Assembly: GCA_019054805.1 (NCBI GenBank) | Contig: JAHQIY010000003.1 | Span: 7,998,001-8,062,000, forward strand | Direction: 5' to 3' | DNA from: Brachionus manjavacas | Taxonomy: Eukaryota > Rotifera > Eurotatoria > Ploima > Brachionidae | DNA length: 64,000 nucleotides | Shown: positions 1 through 11,436 of the stretch, one piece after another | Layout: each line of letters begins with the position of its first letter | Numbering within the stretch: position 1 is the first letter of the stretch | The notes under the pieces: generated by a model | Databases searched by the model: none | What the model was told of the DNA's origin: nothing | What the model saw: only the letters and a program-made list of their open reading frames with translations | Position numbers and translations under genes: made by a program

Positions 1-991
1 GAGTTTTTTATGGGAAAGTCTGAAATGCCGAGCTATTTGGCTGATAAAAAATCTGATGTGCGTCTTTCTGATGTTAGCAGGATTGATAAAAATACCAATG
101 CAGAGCAGAAAGACCAACAAGAGCCTAGTACACCCCAGAACTACGATGATATAACATTTTCGCACAATCAAGGCTCAACACTATCGAGCTCAAATTTTTC
201 ATTCACTCTAAACTCGAGTGATACCGGCGAATTTATTCAGCCAAAGAATGCAACAAATAACAAATCTGTGGAAAAGGCAAAGCAGGAAAGTAAGCTGAAA
301 AATTTGGACAAAATAAATGAAGAATTGGACAAGGTTCAGAATAGATTGGTGAGTAGACACCAAATCAGTGAGCCCTTGATGTCTTCGTCAATGAGTCAAG
401 CAAATAGAAAGTCAATGATACAAATAGACGAGACCATCTCGTCTATAAACTCATCGGACATATCTAGCCAAAAGGCTACTAGGCATAAGGACAATAAATC
501 GAGCAAAGAGTCAAAAAAATCCAGCGGTTCCTTGACAAGCACCCCTTCCAAAATGAAAAAATCTATTTCGGAGAGTTCGAATTTGAATCGCTTGACAGGC
601 ACTAGTCTAATGGAGAAATTCCACAAAACCGAAAACCAAGACAGCTTTATATCGTCGATCCCTGAGCGCAATGATTCAACTTTGATGTCAAACCATAAAC
701 ACAAGAATAACAAAATGGTCAAAAAGCAAAAAAATGCTGAGATTCAAACAGCTCACGAAGAAAATAGACAATCAATATCGAATGTTTCATCAACATCGTC
801 CACATCATCTGATCCATCAAACAGTCTTAGTGGTCAATTAAATGTAATTAATAATCTGGCTGCAGCTATGATTAATAGTTCGACAAATTCGAACAATCCT
901 GCCAATGGTCTAGTACCTGTAGCTTTTATTCCATTAAATTCGTTTATTCCATGTGTACAGAAATTTTATGATGACATGCAAACTACTCAAG
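1..991 (+). CDS. Exon open at the left edge; probable N-terminal part of CEP192
   Basis: The reading frame is open from base 1 and its first ATG is at 10. It encodes about 330 residues, rich in Ser, Asn and Lys, with a short charged stretch near residues 80-115 that could be a coiled coil. I recognise no domain. The frame leaves at a good donor, CAAG|GTAAAT, with GT at 992-993, so the exon ends in phase 1. The large CEP192 exon downstream can be entered in the matching phase at 4117 (AAAAAG|GTCTT), where the split codon gives Gly. This supports one gene spanning 1-8114, but the acceptor has no pyrimidine tract and unseen exons may lie between. The gene start lies outside the window or at 10. 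Alternatively this is a separate gene of low-complexity protein. Bases 221-332 have an inverted copy at 1711-1822. Confidence 0.55.
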
Positions 992-1710
992 GTAAATTAT
1001 TTTTTATCATTAGAATTAAAAAATAATGATTTTGAAAATTTTGAATTTTTTTTTCTTCCATTGAAAATCAAAAATTTAAGATACAATAGTAAAAACGATT
1101 ACACAAATGCCCACATTGGCAAGCTTAAGAAACATTTTTTAAGATTTTAGGTATGTGTCCACGCACACTGAATCAGCGTTGCTGCTGGCTTTTTTTTTAT
1201 TTTTAAGCTTTTACGATAAAGTTTTTACCGGTCAGCTCTCATTATCTATATTTCTAATGCAATAGGTCTTCAAAGGATTTTCAAAATTTGGTAATCATAA
1301 AAAGTTTAATACAATCTAGCCTAATTTTTCCAATTTTCTAAACTTATAACATTTATTACAAAATTTAGGTTTATTATAAAAGAAAAATAAAGAGAATAGT
1401 ATATTTCATCGCATATTTGGGCCTCACAGAGTGAATCAACATTTTTTTGCCTTTTGAATGAAATTCCCTGAAAATTCGATCTTACTTTCTTGATTTATTT
1501 ACTTGAGAATATTTTAGTTTTAGGCAGGGGTCATTCTATTAAATCCAGGTGTTCGAATAAATTAACTATTCTCAATACTTTTTCTTAATTATTAAACTAA
1601 GGATCGGATCCGTAATCATAAAAATTTTATTTTTCTTCTGCAATAACTATCAAAATCTTAAGTAAGTTATTCGGCAACTTGAAGTTTATGATCTTTTTGA
1701 GCATCAAAAT

Positions 1711-1822
1711 TTGTCCAATTCTTCATTTATTTTGTCCAAATTTTTCAGCTTACTCTCCTGCTTTGAGTTTTCCACAGATTTGTTATGTGTTGCATTCTTT
1801 GGCTGAATAAATTCGCCGGTAT
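1711..1822 (-). repeat. Inverted copy of exon bases 221-332
   Basis: The reverse complement of 1711-1822 matches 221-332 over 112 nt with no gap and, by eye, four mismatches. It copies coding sequence with no recognisable mobile-element ends on either side. A transcript covering both copies could fold into a 112-bp stem with a loop of about 1.4 kb. Confidence 0.9.
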
Positions 1823-1856
1823 CGTGACACTATTGAGTGAAATAGCGTAACACTAT

Positions 1857-2322
1857 TAAATAAATTAAAAGAACTAGTTCTACTACTTCAAAAAACTACT
1901 ACTTCTAACTAAATAATAAGATATATATAGAAAGGAGAGGAGTTTGGTGCACAGGAGGTGTTACATTTCTACCCCATCTCCCAATATAACTGGGAAAAAA
2001 ATCAAATTATTAAAATGAAAAAACGTATTTATTAAAAACATTATTTATTAAAAAACAGAAATAAAAAAAGTGAAACACTTTCTGCTGGTAATTCCAAAAT
2101 TAACAACAGAAAATGAAAAGTTTATGATCAAATTTTGATGATCAAAAAGATCATTATTAAATACAAACATTTTAAATTTTTAATTTAAATAAATTAAAAA
2201 GAAGATATTCTCTTCTCAATATTTATTCTAAAAAACTAAAAACTACTACTTTTAACTAAATCATAAGATATATATAGAAAGGAAAGAGATAGAGAGATGG
2301 GCCTGGGACACAGGGGGTGTTA
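1857..2322 (+). repeat. Diverged direct repeat, two copies about 340 bp apart
   Basis: Copy one is about 1857-1970 and copy two about 2186-2322. Shared blocks include AACTACTACTT, AAGATATATATAGAAAGGA and the ending AGGTGTTAC / GGGTGTTAC after a short G-rich stretch. Small indels separate the copies. The origin is unknown; they could be a local duplication or two ends of a dead mobile element. Confidence 0.7.
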
Positions 2323-2853
2323 CAATACCAAAGGTATCTTCTTTGTTACAATACCTAAGATAAATAAAAAGAAAATTTATGTTGTTTTTGAAATTTCAAA
2401 ACACAAATATGGAATTATGGAATTAGAAAATTAAATTATAAAAAATAACAAATCGCCAAAATATTAAGACTAACTTTACTTTACTTTTGGATTATTTCTT
2501 TCAATCTGTGAGTATCTTAGCTGTTTTACTCTTGAACGTAAAACTGTAAACACGACTTTTACAAAAGTCACGAAATAAAGTCAGAAGAAGTCTTATACAA
2601 CTTCAAAACGTGATTTTTAAACAATTCTGCTTTTGAAACCTCTCCTAATATTTTGCTAGTGTTATATGAACAGAAAAAGATATTTATCTAATGATCATTT
2701 GGTCAGAAAATTGACTCTTTGGAGAAAAAAATAAGCAGATTCAAATTTTAATTTTCTTTCAATTTTTTAATTTAAAGAAAAATCAAACATAATGAAAATA
2801 TACTCTTGAATTGATTAATTTAATTCCATTGTTTTTTTTTCATTCATACTGAT

Positions 2854-3180
2854 TAATAATAATAATAATAACAATATGAGCTACGACAGGCATTAGTCTG
2901 TAGAGCAAGGCTAAGAGTCTCACTATGGTAGCTAAAACGAGTTACAAAACATTGGTTAAATAGACTAAAAAGAGTTAGTTTAGTTGAATTGTAGTTGATC
3001 TGACGTTAAAAATCATCAATTTTATTCTTAAAATTTTCTTTTGATGTTGCTGCCAATAGGTCAGGTGATAATCTATTCCAGTTTTCAACTACTCGATCAA
3101 AAATAAAATGCTCTCTGTGATTTATCCTTGTGTATTGCTTTACCAGTCTATGCTTTTGACCACGAATGTTCCCAGTAATG
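2854..3180 (-). mobile_element. 3' end of a CR1/Jockey-like LINE with a triplet tail
   Basis: On the minus strand, 3179-3006 encode about 57 residues ending in a stop at 3006-3008. They carry the pattern typical of the extreme C-terminus of non-LTR retrotransposon polyproteins: Arg-rich, then FDRVVENWNRL, then NFKNKIDDF. A 3' untranslated stretch of about 130 bp follows, ending in an (ATT)n run at 2854-2875. The copy is heavily 5'-truncated, as LINE insertions usually are. The same tail design occurs at 41757-41845. Confidence 0.85.
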
Positions 3181-4116
3181 ATTAATTAGATTAATTCTTA
3201 ATTTTACCCACGTTATATCATATTTGGTAAAATTTAATCAATGGTACTATTTCATTGCAGCATTATTCTTGAACAAAATTTTACCAAATTTAAAGCTAAA
3301 TTTTAGAATCAAAAATATAAAGTGTAGATCGAGATATTAAGAAAGGTTTTTATTGATCATAAATTTCAAAAACAATTCAGGTAAATAGAAAGAGCCATGG
3401 GATACAAAATTGACTAGCCACGTCCAAAATCTCTACCGGTTTCTTAAAGATATTCTCTTCTTTAATTATTTTTTAAATTTTAGTCGATATTCAATTTAAA
3501 TTATTAGAAGCAAATTGCTGTTTAATCTAATTTGTTGTCATTTCTTATTTTTGAAAAATATTCTATCAATTTAAACTGGGAAGCAAACAAAAAAATTTAT
3601 CTTTAAAGACGATTATTTTTTAAAAAACTTTGATTTAACTTTGGCACTTGTTTAGCACAATGATTTTAATCTTTTGTGCAAAAATTATTTAACATCCTCT
3701 AACATCCTTTAGAGTTTTTAATTTCTCTATTTTACATTCAAAAGTAACATGATTTCGTAGAAAATTTATAAAATTACAAGGAACTTGTTTTTAAGGTATA
3801 TTTTTTTACTAACTGCTGTTTGTGATTGAGATGTTTTCGTGCTTTGTGAAATATTTAACTATAACCCATGATTAGTTGAAATTTTTTGTGTTATTGAGAT
3901 CAGTGTTAGACCATTTTTTGTCCACTTTTCAAATTCTTTTTTATTTTGAAATTAAGTTAAAACTTTAATAATTTTTCATAATTGAAAAATAAACACTTGA
4001 ATATTGTTTGAATAGTTAAAATTGTTTTTTATCTAAAACCCTAAAATTTTAAATAAGAATAAAAATACCATAAAAAACCATCTAAATAAAAATGATAAAT
4101 TTTGTGATTAAAAAAG

Positions 4117-7100
4117 GTCTTATTAACAAGACAAACATGTCCTCAAATGTGAGTACTAACTCACTAAACCAAGCAATGAATACTAAACTGTTCGGTGACA
4201 CCATGTTTTCAAATTCTACCACATCGCTTGCTTCACTAAACTATGGAAAATTCGAATTACCAATGATTGAATTTGATAGAAATTCAATCGATTTTGGACA
4301 AATAGCCGAAGGTTGTAGCCAAACACTGCGAATACATGGCAAATTAATGAATACAAATTCGATAAATAAAATACCAGGTTCATATTTCCAAATTGAACTA
4401 GTCGACTCTTCGGACTGGACTATTGACTGCTTTGAAATCAACTGGGAAGAAAAGGGAAAAAAATCTGACGAACAAAAGTCCTCTAATCGAATTAGTTTGA
4501 TCAAAAAGAAATTTAATGAGTCAACCTTAAAATCAAAATTCCGCAAAACTTTGTCAATCAATGCGGATAGAAATTTTGATCATGATGTTAATACGAAAGT
4601 TAATTTTGATCTAATGGCAAATTTGTTTGAATTTTTCATTAAATTAGACACAACCGATTTAAATTTTTATAAAGATTTTTTAAGTCAACTTGACTCGAAT
4701 TCATTAGATCAAGTGGAACCATTGCAAATTAAAACCAGCCTCTACATTTATTACTTTTTCAATTCGGCTGAAAATCAGACCCAAAATGTAAGCTTAAAAA
4801 AGTACCTGCTGAATAGGATTGATGTTAAATTTGTATTGGGTTATGCCAGGCTAAGGAGTAGTGCGAGCCAAAACTGCATTGACTTCGAATTGTGTGAAGA
4901 AATAGCTGACTCGGTAAAAATGGACAGTTTTAATGAAGATAAAGATAAAACTTTGACAAGCGTAAACGAGCTGAATAGTAGCAAAAATTTGATGGTCTTG
5001 GAACAAGCTATTTTTTTGTCAAACGCTGGAAATATTGATATAGAAGTTGAATGTTACCTCACTCTAAATGAACACCATGTTCTCTCGGTAAAATTCCGTG
5101 ACTATGAACTCAAATTGGATGATTCTCTGTTATACCTACAGTCAAAATTAAGACAAAGACAACTTGCCAAAATAATGGCAACTAAAATAAGCAGTCAGCC
5201 AAGCGAGATCGAACCAAGAGCACCAAATGTCAAATTGGTAGTTAAGATAAAGCCGAACGGATTCAAATTTGAAATTCCAATCAATTTGAAATATGTTAAA
5301 AAAAAATTTGAAGCTAAAAAAAATATCGAAAAAAAATCACTTAAATTATCTTCTTCAAGACCAATTTTATTTTTTGGCAAATCTTTGAATTCTTCACAAA
5401 AGCATAGTCAAAATTTGGATGCTACGTGTGGTCTTACAGACGAATTTCTGCTTGCCAACTCGAATACCTTTAGAATTAAAGTGCAACTTACATTGACATG
5501 CCCGAGCTATAATTGCTTCAAATTTTCAACAGAAATGATCCAAGCAAGCACTCAACTAAATGATTCTATGACTGTTTTGACTTTGATTCTAGAACCAAGT
5601 GAAAATTTTAAACTAAAAATAAAATTCCACCCTGTCACAAATTCCGATTGTCAAATTGTAAACGGAATTTTGAAAATGACAGCAGCAGGATTCAATCAAA
5701 AATTCAATGTCTACTTGGTCGCCTTCAATTTTCAAAGTGATCTTGAAATCGACAGCGGCTTAAAGGAGATAGCATTTGACCAAAAAGATACTCTAGGACA
5801 ACAACTGATCCACCGGAACATAAAAAACTTCAACTATTCAATTGACTTGATGCAAACCACCTCGACTAGCAGCAGAAGTGTGTTCCGTAAAATTCTAAGG
5901 CTAAAAAATAAGTCCTACTTCAAGCTAATTGCTTATCCTTGTGTATACAACTCAAAGGCTGACAAGGAAATATTTTTCGATCCAAGTTTAAAAAATAATG
6001 AAATTGTTTATGATTTGGGCTCGGACTCAAAAGGATTTGTGAACAAACTTCGCCTATTGACAAACAAAGAAAGTCAATTAAGTTCGAATGGCGAACTTAA
6101 GTGGATCGAAATAAAGCCAGATGAAGTATTTGTGCTCAATTTGGAGATTCTGTGCCTAAAATTGGACTCCAAAAAGTCGTCAAAATTTTCCAATCTAGAT
6201 GACTTTAAGCTTTGTTTTTTATGGATAGAATACGACATTAATGCTTATTGCACCCAGTTGGTGCAAAGTGCCAATTCGACCAACCGACAATGGTCAAATT
6301 TTGTTGACCTCTACTTGGCCAAGCTAATGTACAATAACAATTTTTTTTCCAGCCAAATAAATATACCAGGCTCTTCGCTGAATATAAATGATAGCTCGGC
6401 AAAGTTGCATCGGCTTTCGTCGGCGTCGGCCACGTCGTTCCAAGACGAGTCATCGCTCTCAAATAGCTCCATAATAGCTAAGTCAAAATTTACCAAAGAC
6501 GACTGCATGAGGCTCATGCGACAGTCTATTAAGTGTTCAATTTTAAACATGTGCACCGAAAGCTTTAATTTTGATGATACAATGGACAAAAAAGATGATC
6601 TGTTGCAAATTTCGCTGAGCCAAGATGAAAAATTAAGTGCACTAAATGATGCGTGGTCAGTTAGCCCTAGTGCCATTGTAATCGAAAACTTAAAGCACAA
6701 CGAAATGACAAAATTGTTCCTAAAAAATAATTTACCGCGCAAGCACCTTGAATTCGATGTCAAATACCGCTCAAACTATTTGAATGTGCTGCCAAGCAAT
6801 GGCATAATTGAGCCAAGCGGAGTGCTGGAACTGATAGTCAAGCCAAGGTCCGAGGTTTTTGCCCAGCTTCCATGGTCCGGCATCATATCAATTTGGTGCA
6901 ATAAGACCCAGAAAGATGTCAGGGTATCGTTTTACTCTAAAAACGATGACAATAGTAAGATTAAAAATTTGACAAATAGCTCTCTAAATTCTCTAGCCCC
7001 TAGTTTGACAAATTCTTCAACACCTTACAGTAACTCGATTGAATCGGGCTCTTTGATGTCTGATCTGTCTCAGTATTCAATTGACTCTTTGTCATTGACG

Positions 7101-8114
7101 CCTTTGATAAGCGCTAGCTTCATGAATGCACCATCTAGTACTTTTTTGAAGAGCAAATCATTTAGCCTGAACTCTACAAATGATGACTCATCGACTAAAA
7201 TAGTCCGTGAAGGCAATGACGCTCACGTACGCTTTCCGGCAGTTTGCGTTACACAGCGCAAATCAATAGAACTTACATTAACTAATCCCACACAGAGCTA
7301 CGTCAACTGGAAGGCTTATTCAACAGTGGCGGCGTTCGTTCGCCTCAAGGATGACGAAAACAAGCTAATGAAGTCAAGTTACAGCGCTTTTTTGATTTCA
7401 CCCAATTCAGGTGCAATACCGCCAAATCAAAATCAAAAAATTCGAATTGAATTCTGTCCCAGGGACATGTATGGCTTTTTTAACCAATACTGGGAGATTG
7501 ATACACGCACTGACATTCAGAATCTGATACAAAGCTCCAATTCGGACACTCCTCTTTCATACACGTGTAAGCTCAAGTTGACTGGAACTTCAATTCCGAT
7601 GGAAAAAAATTTGGAACAAAAATTGGTTCAGCAAGATGACGCGACAAGTTCAAGATTGGCGAATAGAATTTTAAGGTCCAAGACAAATATGTTTAATGAT
7701 ACAAGTAAGGATGCGGAAAAGTCGCATGGCATCACGTCAAATTCTAGTTCACTAATTGCTCAGTCAATGCTGTCTTCGACTGCTAATTCATCTTTGAGCT
7801 CGTCGAAGAATAGAGTAATTATTAAAGATGAAATTATTATTTTTCCAGATACATTGGTCAACCAAATGAGCAAGTGTTTTGTTACGATTCACAATCGGGA
7901 ATCAATTGATTGTAAAATAAGTGTGTTCACTTTAATAGAGCCTTTCTTTTGTAAACATGCAGAGTTGAGCATTGCACCTAAGCATTACATAAAAATACCG
8001 ATTGAGTTTAGGCCCAAGGCGATCGGAGAGTATTCGGACAAAATTTTGATCAAGATTGACATATATGAGGTGCCATTAAGCTGTACAATTAAAGCCAAGT
8101 GTGTACAAGGCTAA
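4117..8114 (+). CDS. CEP192: Centrosomal protein CEP192/SPD-2, large terminal exon
   Basis: CEP192/SPD-2 is a centriole and centrosome scaffold that recruits pericentriolar material and mitotic kinases. The frame is open from an ATG at 4092 and runs to a TAA at 8112-8114 without an intron, giving about 1,330 residues. The C-terminal half follows human CEP192 block by block: a PWSGIISIWC segment near residue 930, a domain around residues 1035-1160 with the motif FFNQYWEIDTRTD, and a final domain with CKHAELSIAPKHYIKIP and FRPKAIGEYS. These are the repeated ASPM-SPD2-Hydin/MSP-like beta domains of the family. The start is uncertain: ATGs at 4092 and 4137 are possible, or the exon begins at 4117 as the continuation of the exon ending at 991. 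A poly(A) signal, AATAAA, lies near 8202. Confidence 0.9.
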
Positions 8115-8833
8115 TTTTTTTTAACTTTGATTATGAGAATAGGTTTTTATCAATTATATTTTTCAAATTTATATTCTTTTTTTTCATGGATAATTTTTGT
8201 AGAATAAAATAATAGTTTGTATTGGTTTTATTCAAAATGCGGCTAAATTTATTTTATTTTAACAAAGACATGCACTTTTTTGAGAAGATCCATACACGGG
8301 ACATCCAAACATTTTAACCATATCATGCATAAAATTTGCCACCTCCAAACAAACTTGATAATAAATTAAAAATTAACTTCTATTAAATAGAATATTCTTA
8401 ATTCCAAGCTTATAGGATATTCAATGCCCTAACTTACTTATAAACGTAATTGATTATATTGTACGTTTTGGATATAATTGTACGTTTTTTATTTTAACAT
8501 CACCAAATCTAGTGAAATGAAAAAATAAATACAGATTAAAAAAAACAAATTTTTTGACTAAAAAAGCTCTTTAAAAATTAGAAGGTTAATGAGCCAATAT
8601 TTTTGTTGAAATTCAGTATAAAATAACAACAAAAAGATTAATAATCTTAAAGTCTTTCCATTTTTTCAGCGTATTAGAATTAAAATAAAGTTTTTTAGTC
8701 GCACCATTTTTGCATTCAGAAAACTACTCTTAAATTCTAAATAATTAAACATTATTTTTTTCCGTTCTTTTAGTAACAAGTTCAGTATACCAAAGACTTT
8801 TTTTTTTTCAATATAAAAAAAAAAAATTATAAA
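8115..8833. other. Intergenic, AT-rich
   Basis: The 3' flank of CEP192 with its poly(A) signal near 8202. I see no gene. Weak open frames here come from A/T-rich sequence next to the foldback arm. Confidence 0.6.
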
Positions 8834-9420
8834 TGGTTTAATTTTTTGTGTTTGAATTACAAAATGTATCCAATGTCGAAATAGCATTAAAAAAGTTCGA
8901 TGTTTCAAATATTTTTTTCAGTTTCAAAAAAAAATAATTTTAAGTTAATATTGAAAATATTTTCAAAATTTAAATTAAACTCTTTAGTGAAATAGAATGA
9001 GTTTAATTTTCGTTTGGAATTTGAAAAAAATATTGAAAATTCTTTTTTAACTTTTAAAAAATTCAGTTAATTATTTTTTACCAAATTAATATGGACAAGG
9101 TTATTTTATATTATTTAGCCACTGATGTAAGATTGAAAAAACTAAAACTAAAACTAAACAAAATAAAATAAAAAATGAATAAAAAGAAAAAAAAAAAGAT
9201 AAATAATTCATTCAGATTAAAGTTTATATTCAATCGATAAAAAACTGGGTCTAGTCGGTTAGGTGAACAACAGTTCACTTATTATCCGAAAAATTCTTGT
9301 TCTCAAGTTTTGTGAAGTATTTGTTCACCCATTTTTTATGTTCAAATAAAATTAGGGTGAACCAAAATAGAATTAGACCAACAATTTTTAGATTATGTGA
9401 ACAAATTATGTGAACAAAAT

Positions 9421-9660
9421 CGCAAAAGTGAAAAACAGTTAATTTTGAAAAAAAACTAAAAAAAGTGAAAAAATTGCAAAAATTTTGATTTTTTTGGATT
9501 TTTTTGGCCCTTTTGGTTTTTACGAAATTTTACGGAAAATCCGTTAAATTGTGGTAAATTTACGAGAATTCCGGTAAATTTAATGTTTTTCACTTTTGCG
9601 ATTTTACGTAAAATTACCGGAATTCCCGTAAATTTACTAAAATTTTGGTAAATTCGCGTA
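9421..9660. repeat. Palindromic core of the foldback element
   Basis: Sequence around 9545-9580 is the near reverse complement of 9605-9640 (shared block TTACGNGAATTCCGGTAA), so it can fold as a hairpin with a short loop. A separate perfect 16-bp inverted pair, CGCAAAAGTGAAAAAC, sits at 9421-9436 and 9586-9601. The segment is also rich in repeats of TGGTAAATT and TTTACG. Confidence 0.75.
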
Positions 9661-10047
9661 AATTTTGGTAAAACCACTGGAACAAATCAGTACTGTAATA
9701 GAATGCCCAATTCTCGAAACTGATATAAAAATTAGTTAATTATTTGATTTTTAATTTGAAGAAGCTTTAGAAAAAGATTAACATTAGCTCTGTTGCTCTG
9801 CTCTGCTCTGGTTGAGGTATTTCTCTTTCAACAATAACAAATACTCAAATGCGCTCTCTATTTAAATCTTTGCCTTTCAGCACAAAATAATAAAAATTAA
9901 AAAAAATTAAAATTAATTTTTCACCCTTTGGCGAACATAGATTCATCTTTTTCGCAAAATTTACCTACTCCGCCCAACTTTAAATTTTCTATGAAATTAT
10001 TTTTTCTATCTTATTTTTTATCATTACATTAGCTTTTTTCTTAAATA

Positions 10048-10313
10048 CAGTGCGGGAAATTAACTTGTCACATTATGTATGTCATTTGATCATTTGATAT
10101 GATTTGATATCAGATGATATGATTTGATACCAACTGATATCAGCTAATATCAGGAGAAAAGACAATATCATTTAGAAATTCAAATTTTAATTCACTTGAT
10201 ATTATCTGATATCAAATGATAATAACTGATATCAACTGTTATGAGGAAAGTTTAAAAAAATGATATTAAATGATATTAGATGATATGATGTGACAAGTTA
10301 ATTTCCGGCACTG
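10048..10313. mobile_element. Tc1/mariner-like MITE nested in the foldback element
   Basis: The 266-bp segment has inverted ends of about 27 bp. The left end begins CAGTGCGGGAAATTAACTTG, and the right end is its reverse complement with one change. The left flank is TA, as expected for a Tc1/mariner target duplication; the right flank is TG, so one side has mutated or the family differs. The interior (10082-10295) is filled with degenerate copies of TGATATCA and TGATATGATT rather than coding sequence. Confidence 0.8.
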
Positions 10314-10760
10314 TGGATGAAAAAATTTCAAAATAGGTGAACAATTTTTAGATTAGGTGAACTAATAGTTCATAAAACCTGAGAACAAGAATTGTTCCAG
10401 TAACAAGTGAAACATAGTTTATCTAAGCGACTAGACCCGAAAAACTTAGTTTTCTTCTTATAAAATATTGACTTTAGTGATAATTTACTTTCGTTTGGTG
10501 CATTTTAAAAAATACTTAATTTATGAAAAATGGAAAAAAGAGCGTAGATTGTTTTTTAAACTACAAACATTATCTTCAAGGATCATCATATCACAAACCC
10601 AAAGCCAAAATTAAAAAAAAAAAAAAAAATTTCATGTTTGCAATATTAATTAAATTTTTTTTTTTTTTGAAACTGAAAAAATATTTGAAACATCGCATTT
10701 TTCAATGTTATTTCAACATTAGATACATTTTGTAAATCAAACACAAAAAATTAAACCAAA

Positions 10761-11336
10761 TTTACTTATAAAATTAAAAGTTGAATATACTTAAAAATTA
10801 TAAGAAATCTTAGTTCGGATTTGTTTTTAAAAAAATTAATGATCAAATTTCAAAATTTTAGCTGAAATACTAGATATTTAAAAAATACATTTATTAAAAA
10901 ATATATTATTATATTTGAATATGAATTAAATTATTAATATAATTTTTTGTTTGTTGTCAATAAAGTCAAAAAATTCAAGTCAAAGTCGTTTTTTTAAATC
11001 TTAAAAAAATTAATGCCATTAAATAGAAAAAGTATAAAAAAGTTTTAAAAGTTTTTATACTTTTTATTCAGTTTTTAATGATTAAACTTTTTTTTTAATT
11101 TTTCCCAAACATTATCTATTTTTCCCCAATTTTAGGTAGAAAAGATTCCAATAAACATATCAACACTGCAGTAAAAGAATGAAAATTAATAATAAAATTA
11201 ATATAAATCTATTTATTCACTTGCGTCAAATTCTATAATTTTCAAAAAAGATATTTTGTTTTATTAATTTTGTAAAATTTTAAAATTTATCATTTTTTTA
11301 ACATTTATAATTTTTTTCATCTTAATTGTTTTTTTT
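10761..11336. other. Intergenic, AT-rich
   Basis: This lies on the 3' side of the phospholipase A2 gene. The missing C-terminal phospholipase exon should lie here or further left, but I could not find a convincing Cys-rich frame. Nothing else is seen. Confidence 0.5.
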
Positions 11337-11436
11337 TAAACTTTAAATAATCTTAGTTCAAAATTTGCCAATGCTAAATTTAATGTTAAATACCATTTTT
11401 CAAATTTTTTTAATAAAAAACTGAAAAAGTACTTAC

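Larger units (their letters stand above)
992..4116 (+). other. Probable intron or spacer between the two CEP192 blocks, repeat-rich
   Basis: This 3.1-kb AT-rich stretch has no coding frame I can support for CEP192. It holds an antisense copy of part of the upstream exon (1711-1822), a diverged direct repeat (about 1857-1970 and 2186-2322) and the 3' end of a LINE on the minus strand (about 2854-3180). The rest is plain A/T-rich sequence. If both flanking exons belong to one gene this is an unusually long intron for the window. Confidence 0.5.
8834..10760. mobile_element. Large foldback (inverted-repeat) element, about 1.9 kb
   Basis: Two pairs of inverted arms share nearly one centre. The outer arms are 8834-8934 and about 10659-10760, close to 88% identical by eye. 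The inner arms are about 9246-9318 and 10369-10439, roughly 75-80% identical, both containing GGGTCTAGTCG. The spacing between arms differs on the two sides (311 versus 219 bp). No transposase is visible inside. The core holds a palindromic hairpin (9540-9660) and a nested MITE (10048-10313). A short direct repeat, CAATTTTTAGATTA, occurs near 9379 and 10338. I read this as a non-autonomous foldback transposon; a decayed inverted duplication is the alternative. Confidence 0.75.

Noticed and set aside
4241-6763. Open frames antisense to CEP192 (up to 150 codons)
   Set aside because: No motifs, and they mirror the amino-acid bias of the sense frame.
8666-10735. Short open frames around the foldback element
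   Set aside because: They fall in its arms or palindromic core and consist of low-complexity Lys/Phe/Asn sequence.
11337-11436. Continuation of the phospholipase frame past 11437
   Set aside because: It follows a strong GTAAGT donor and becomes low-complexity without the expected cysteines, so it was treated as intron.
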